A DNA stretch of 64,000 bases, taken from assembly GCA_016709385.1 (NCBI GenBank), contig JADJMW010000008.1, positions 186,001 through 250,000 on the forward strand, read 5' to 3'. This DNA is from Candidatus Rubrivivax defluviihabitans (GTDB lineage: Bacteria > Pseudomonadota > Gammaproteobacteria > Burkholderiales > Burkholderiaceae_C). Positions 60,339 to 64,000 of the stretch are shown piece by piece. Every line of letters starts with the position of its first letter. Positions within the stretch are counted from its first letter, which is position 1. The notes under the pieces are model-generated. The model was given only the letters and a program-made list of their open reading frames with translations. It ran no database searches and was not told the DNA's origin. A program made the position numbers and the translations under genes.

Positions 60339-62522
60339 ATGAGAACCCTGATCTGCAATTGCAACCAGACGCTGGCGCTGGACGCCGCGGCGCTGCGCGG
60401 CGCCCTGGCGAAAACACCCGGCGCCAGCACCGACGGGCTGGACGTCACCCACACCCTGTTGTGCCGCCGCGAGGCCGTGTCGTTCCAGCGCGCAGCCAAG
60501 GACACCACCGCCCGCGGCGATGAACTGCTGGTGGCCTGCACGCAGGAAAGCCGTTTGTTCCTGGAACTCAACCAGGAAACGGAAGGGGCGGCCAGCTTGC
60601 AGGAGCGGCCGATCCACTTCGTCAATATCCGCGAAACGGCCGGCTGGTCGCAGGAAGGCCGGCAGGCCACGCCCAAAATCGCGGCGCTGCTGGCCGCGGC
60701 GCAGTTGCCAGCAGCCGAACCGGTGGGCACCGTCAGCTACCGCAGCGCCGGGCGCTGCCTGGTCATCGGCAGCGCCGAGGCGGCCGAACGCGCCGCCGGC
60801 CTGCTGGCCGACAAGCTGGACGTGAGCGTGCTGCTCACCGGCACCGGTGGTGCGCTGGCGCAGGCCCATGCGCGGGCCACGCATAGCGGCCGCCTCACCC
60901 GCCTGCGCGGCTGGCTGGGCAACTTCGAGGTTGCCTGGGAAAGTACCAACCCGATCGACCTGGACCTGTGCACCCGCTGCAACGCCTGCGTCGAGATCTG
61001 CCCCGAAGGCGCGATCGGGCTGGACTACCAGGTCGACCTGAATGCCTGCAAGAAGCACCGCGACTGCGTGCGCGTGTGCGACGCCGCGGGCGCCATCGAC
61101 TTCAACCGCGCCCCGCTGCAGCATGCCGAGACCTACGACCTGGTGCTCGACCTGCGCGCCAGCCCGGCCTTCAGCCAGCACCAGCCGCCGCAGGGCTATC
61201 TGCACACCGGCCACGACGAAGGCGCGATAGTCGACGCGGTGCTCAAGCTGCGCGAACTCGTGGGCGAGTTCGACAAGCCGCGCTTCTTCCGCTACGACGC
61301 CAAGATCTGCGCCCACAGCCGCAACGAGAAGATCGGCTGCACGGCCTGCATCGACGTCTGCTCGGCCAGCGCCATCCGCAGCGATGCCTCGCTCAAGGGC
61401 AAGGGCAAAGGGCAGGCCGCCGGTGGCGTGGTCGTCGACCCCCACCTGTGCGTGGGTTGCGGCGCCTGCTCCACGGTATGCCCGAGCGGCGCAATGTCGT
61501 TCGCTTACCCGGGCACGGTCGACCAGGGCCGGCGGCTGCGCACCATGCTCACCGCCTATGGCCACGCCGGCGGCCGCAACGCCGCCTTGCTGATCCACAG
61601 TGAAGCCGCGGGCAGCCGCCTGCTCGACGAACTGGGCCGCGGCGCCGCCCTGAGCCGGCGCGACCGCAGCCTGCACGGGCTGCCCGCCCGCGTGCTGCCG
61701 GTATCGGTGTGGCATACCGCCAGCGTCGGCATCGACCTGTGGCTGGCCGCCATCGCCCAGGGTGCCAGCCAGGTCTGGGTGATGGTCACCGCCGAGGAAG
61801 CGCCCGAATACCGCCAGGCGCTGCAGGAGCAGATGGCCGTGGCGCAGGCGGCGCTGACCGGCCTGGGCTACGCCGGCCAGCACCTGCGGCTGCTGGAGGT
61901 GCGCGACGCACGCGACCTGCACGCGCTGGACGCCGCGCTGCGCTGCGAGCCGGCGCAGACCGTGGCCCGCCCCGCCACCTTCTCGGTGCAGGCCGACAAG
62001 CGCGCGACGCTGGAACTGGCCATCGACCACCTGTTCACCCAGGCGCCCGCACCGACCGAGGTGATCGCCCTGCCCGCCACCGGCTCGCCACTGGGCACGC
62101 TGGTGGTCGATACGGCCAAGTGCACGCTGTGCCTGAGCTGCGTCAGCGCCTGTCCGGAGGCTGCGCTGGCCGACAACCCCGACAAGCCGCAACTGCGCTT
62201 CCTGGAAAAGAACTGCGTGCAGTGCGGGCTGTGTGCCACCACCTGCCCGGAGCATGCCATCACACTGCAGCCGCGGCTGTGGCTGGCCGACGGCGGCAAG
62301 GCGCGCAAGAGCCTGCGTGTGCTGGCCGAGATGGAGCCTTACCGCTGCGTCAAATGCGGCAAACCCTTCGGTACGCTGCTGGCGATCGAGAACATGCTGA
62401 GCAAGCTGTCGGGCCATTCGGCCTTCCAGGGTGCCGCCGCCGAGCGGCTGAAGATGTGCAGCGATTGCCGCGTGATCGACATGTATACCGACCCCAACGA
62501 AGTGCGCATCACCGATCTCTAG
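60339..62522 (+). CDS. Poly-[4Fe-4S] ferredoxin protein, formate dehydrogenase-associated
   Basis: A 727-residue protein with at least four ferredoxin-type cluster motifs: CTRCNACVEICP (residues 211-222), a second near 325-350 (CTACIDVC), CVGCGACSTVCP (about 380), CTLCLSCVSACP (about 605) and CVQCGLCATTCP (about 635), plus late CVKC and CSDC pairs. It probably carries electrons in the cytoplasm. This family occurs with DUF3305/3306 and formate dehydrogenase genes; a role in enzyme maturation or in electron supply is inferred. TorD follows by 7 bases. Confidence 0.88.
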   Translation: MRTLICNCNQTLALDAAALRGALAKTPGASTDGLDVTHTLLCRREAVSFQRAAKDTTARGDELLVACTQESRLFLELNQETEGAASLQERPIHFVNIRETAGWSQEGRQATPKIAALLAAAQLPAAEPVGTVSYRSAGRCLVIGSAEAAERAAGLLADKLDVSVLLTGTGGALAQAHARATHSGRLTRLRGWLGNFEVAWESTNPIDLDLCTRCNACVEICPEGAIGLDYQVDLNACKKHRDCVRVCDAAGAIDFNRAPLQHAETYDLVLDLRASPAFSQHQPPQGYLHTGHDEGAIVDAVLKLRELVGEFDKPRFFRYDAKICAHSRNEKIGCTACIDVCSASAIRSDASLKGKGKGQAAGGVVVDPHLCVGCGACSTVCPSGAMSFAYPGTVDQGRRLRTMLTAYGHAGGRNAALLIHSEAAGSRLLDELGRGAALSRRDRSLHGLPARVLPVSVWHTASVGIDLWLAAIAQGASQVWVMVTAEEAPEYRQALQEQMAVAQAALTGLGYAGQHLRLLEVRDARDLHALDAALRCEPAQTVARPATFSVQADKRATLELAIDHLFTQAPAPTEVIALPATGSPLGTLVVDTAKCTLCLSCVSACPEAALADNPDKPQLRFLEKNCVQCGLCATTCPEHAITLQPRLWLADGGKARKSLRVLAEMEPYRCVKCGKPFGTLLAIENMLSKLSGHSAFQGAAAERLKMCSDCRVIDMYTDPNEVRITDL

Positions 62523-62529
62523 GCACGCC

Positions 62530-63156
62530 ATGGACACCCAACCCATCGTCTTCGGCCACACCGACGGCAGCGAGGAGATCGCGCGCGCCGAGTTGTATGG
62601 TCTGCTCGCCCAGCTCTGGCTGGCGCCCCCGGACGAAGCCCTGCTGCAGCAGTTCCGCGTCGCCGTGACCGAGGCACCGCAAAGCGGCGGCTGGCTCGAG
62701 GCCCCCTGGCACGAACTGGTGGCCGCGCTGCGCAAGACGACGGCCCAGGAGGCCGCCGCCGAGTTCGCCGCGCTGTTCCAGGGTGTGGGCAAGCCCGAGG
62801 TCTTTGCCCATGCCTCGTACCACCTCACCGGCTTCATGAACGAGAAGCCGCTGGCCACCCTGCGCAGTGATCTCGCGGCGCTAGGCCTTTCGCGCGACGA
62901 GCAGAGCCTGGAGACCGAAGACCACGTGTCCTACCTGTTCGAGGTCATGCGCTACCTCATCGCGGGCGACGACGTGGCCGTGTGCAACCTGGAACAGCAG
63001 CGGCGCTTCTTCCGCGCCCACCTGCAGACCTGGGTCGAGGCCTTGTGCGCGGCCACCCTGGCCCACCCCCGGGCCGACACCTGGCGTGCGGTGGCCGCCT
63101 TCACCCGCGAATTCATGCTCGTCGAGACGCAGGGCTTCGACCTGCTCGAAGCGTGA
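62530..63156 (+). CDS. TorD/DmsD-family molybdoenzyme chaperone
   Basis: A 208-residue all-helical TorD-family chaperone. Recognisable are RAELYGLLAQLWLAPPDEALL, AAEFAALFQGVGKPEVFAHASYHLTGFMNE (the central TorD block), and SLETEDHVSYLFEVMRYLI with the conserved ExDH-like segment. Such proteins bind Tat signal peptides and fold apo-molybdoenzymes; here FdhA is the likely client. It lies between the poly-ferredoxin and mobA. Confidence 0.9.
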   Translation: MDTQPIVFGHTDGSEEIARAELYGLLAQLWLAPPDEALLQQFRVAVTEAPQSGGWLEAPWHELVAALRKTTAQEAAAEFAALFQGVGKPEVFAHASYHLTGFMNEKPLATLRSDLAALGLSRDEQSLETEDHVSYLFEVMRYLIAGDDVAVCNLEQQRRFFRAHLQTWVEALCAATLAHPRADTWRAVAAFTREFMLVETQGFDLLEA

Positions 63157-63179
63157 CCGCGGACCTTCAGGAACGCCCC

Positions 63180-63785
63180 GTGAGCCTGTCCACCGACGAC
63201 ATCACCGGCCTCATCCTGTGCGGCGGCCGCGGCAGCCGCATGGGCGGCGTCGACAAGGGCCTGCAGAACTACCAGGGCATGCCGCTGGCCATGCACGCGC
63301 TGCTGCGCCTGTCGCCGCAGGTGGGGCATTTGATGATCAATGCCAACCGCAATCTGGCGGCCTACGAATCCATGGGCGTGCCGGTGTGGCCCGACCCGAT
63401 CGCCGACTATCCCGGCCCGCTGGCGGGCTGGCTGGCGGGCATCGAGCGTTGCGAGACGCCCTACCTGGCGATCGTGCCCTGCGATTCGCCGCACTTTCCC
63501 GGCGACCTCGTGGCGCGCCTTGCGGAGGCGCTGGTGCGCGAAGACGCCGATATCGCCATGGCCGCGACGCTGGAAGACGGCCGCGTGCAGGTGCAGCCCG
63601 TCTTCTGCCTGCTGAAGACGATGTTGCTCGAAAGCCTGGTCAGGTACCTGCAGGGCGGCGACCGCAAGATCGACCGCTGGACGGCGCAGCACCGCTGCGC
63701 GCAGGTGGTGTTCGACGACGCGCCGGCGTTCGTCAACGCCAATACGCTGGAGGAACTGCACCGCCTGCCGGGTGGACCGGCGTAG
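63180..63785 (+). CDS. mobA: Molybdenum cofactor guanylyltransferase MobA
   Basis: A 201-residue nucleotidyltransferase that adds GMP to Mo-molybdopterin, making the MGD cofactor used by FdhA. The N-terminal GLILCGGRGSRMGGVDKGLQ is the GTP-binding signature, with GPLAGWLAGI and VPCDSPHFPGDL following. The GTG start at 63180 has AGGA about 7 bases upstream. It is 23 bases after the TorD gene in the same operon. Confidence 0.95.
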   Translation: MSLSTDDITGLILCGGRGSRMGGVDKGLQNYQGMPLAMHALLRLSPQVGHLMINANRNLAAYESMGVPVWPDPIADYPGPLAGWLAGIERCETPYLAIVPCDSPHFPGDLVARLAEALVREDADIAMAATLEDGRVQVQPVFCLLKTMLLESLVRYLQGGDRKIDRWTAQHRCAQVVFDDAPAFVNANTLEELHRLPGGPA

Positions 63786-63804
63786 GCCGGGCCCAGCGCG
63801 GGAT

Positions 63805-64000
63805 TCAGGTGCCCTTGGAGACGCTGATGGTCGGGAACTTCGACGAGAAGTCCTTGGCCTTCTGCGCGATCTTCACCGCCACCGTGCGCGCGATGCGGCG
63901 GTAGGTGGCGGCGATGTCGCCCTCGGGGTCGGCCACCACCGTGGGCCGGCCGCTGTCGGCCTGCTCGCGAATGCTCATCGTCAGCGGCAGGCCGCCGAGG
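63805..64000 (-). CDS. apbC: Iron-sulfur cluster carrier protein Mrp/ApbC, C-terminal fragment
   Basis: Only the last 65 residues are visible; the gene continues past the window edge. The sequence LGGLPLTMSIREQADSG.PTVVADPEG followed by IAATYRRIARTVAVKIAQKAKDF is the typical end of Mrp/NBP35-type P-loop ATPases that bind and deliver Fe-S clusters. The P-loop and CxxC lie outside the window. It converges on mobA. Confidence 0.85.
   Translation of the reverse strand, partial: LGGLPLTMSIREQADSGRPTVVADPEGDIAATYRRIARTVAVKIAQKAKDFSSKFPTISVSKGT

Overview
The window is about 70% GC, densely packed and rich in ATGA stop/start overlaps. Its gene families and gene orders (rimP-nusA-infB-rbfA-truB, a Cys-type or recoded respiratory formate dehydrogenase beside selB/tRNA-Sec/selA, DUF3305/DUF3306) point to a betaproteobacterium of the order Burkholderiales, probably near Rubrivivax/Leptothrix/Ideonella-like bacteria. 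This placement is inferred from protein character, not from a search.

Layout. 1-8.2 kb: end of a GABA aminotransferase, a drug/metabolite exporter, an AmmeMemoRadiSam pair (radical SAM AmrS and a fused AmrB-AmrA), then mtnP-mtnA-class II aldolase, which reads as a 5'-methylthioadenosine/5'-deoxyadenosine salvage route (DHAP shunt), and dusA. 8.2-11.1 kb: a poorer, accessory-looking stretch with a lipoprotein, a RES/Xre toxin-antitoxin pair and the tail of a broken metallo-beta-lactamase-fold gene. 11.1-22.1 kb: TPR proteins, a SOUL heme-binding protein, a VOC-GNAT fusion, a dienelactone-hydrolase-like protein, two more EamA transporters (one with a His-rich tail), a thioredoxin-fold lipoprotein, and a wax ester synthase/hydrolase pair. 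22.1-30.8 kb: the leftward translation operon rimP-nusA-infB-rbfA-truB-typA with a strong promoter and a candidate attenuator in the leader. 30.8-35.9 kb: fabI, a basic amino acid decarboxylase, nfeD-qmcA-DUF2237 and tRNA-Ser. 35.9-47.2 kb: a complete glycogen cluster, glgA-glgC leftward and glgP-glgB-glgX-malQ rightward.

47.2-64 kb is one functional block for formate oxidation: moeA, mobA and fdhD (molybdenum cofactor and its sulfuration), the fdhA-B-I enzyme with three small exported companions, selB-tRNA-selA, DUF3306/DUF3305, a poly-ferredoxin, a TorD-type chaperone, and the end of an Mrp/ApbC Fe-S carrier.

The most striking finding is in this block. The tRNA between selB and selA is a clear tRNA-Sec by sequence and architecture, but its anticodon is GCA (Cys codons UGC/UGU), not UCA. 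The formate dehydrogenase has TGC, not TGA, at the catalytic selenocysteine position, followed by a SECIS-like hairpin whose loop begins 18 nt after the codon. The simplest reading is that selenocysteine insertion has been moved from UGA to a Cys sense codon, with SelB and the hairpin giving site specificity.

Five single-base frameshifts (one in typA, three in glgB, one in malQ) interrupt otherwise well-conserved genes, and four of the five lie in or beside short runs of identical bases. Sequencing or assembly error is the first explanation to test.
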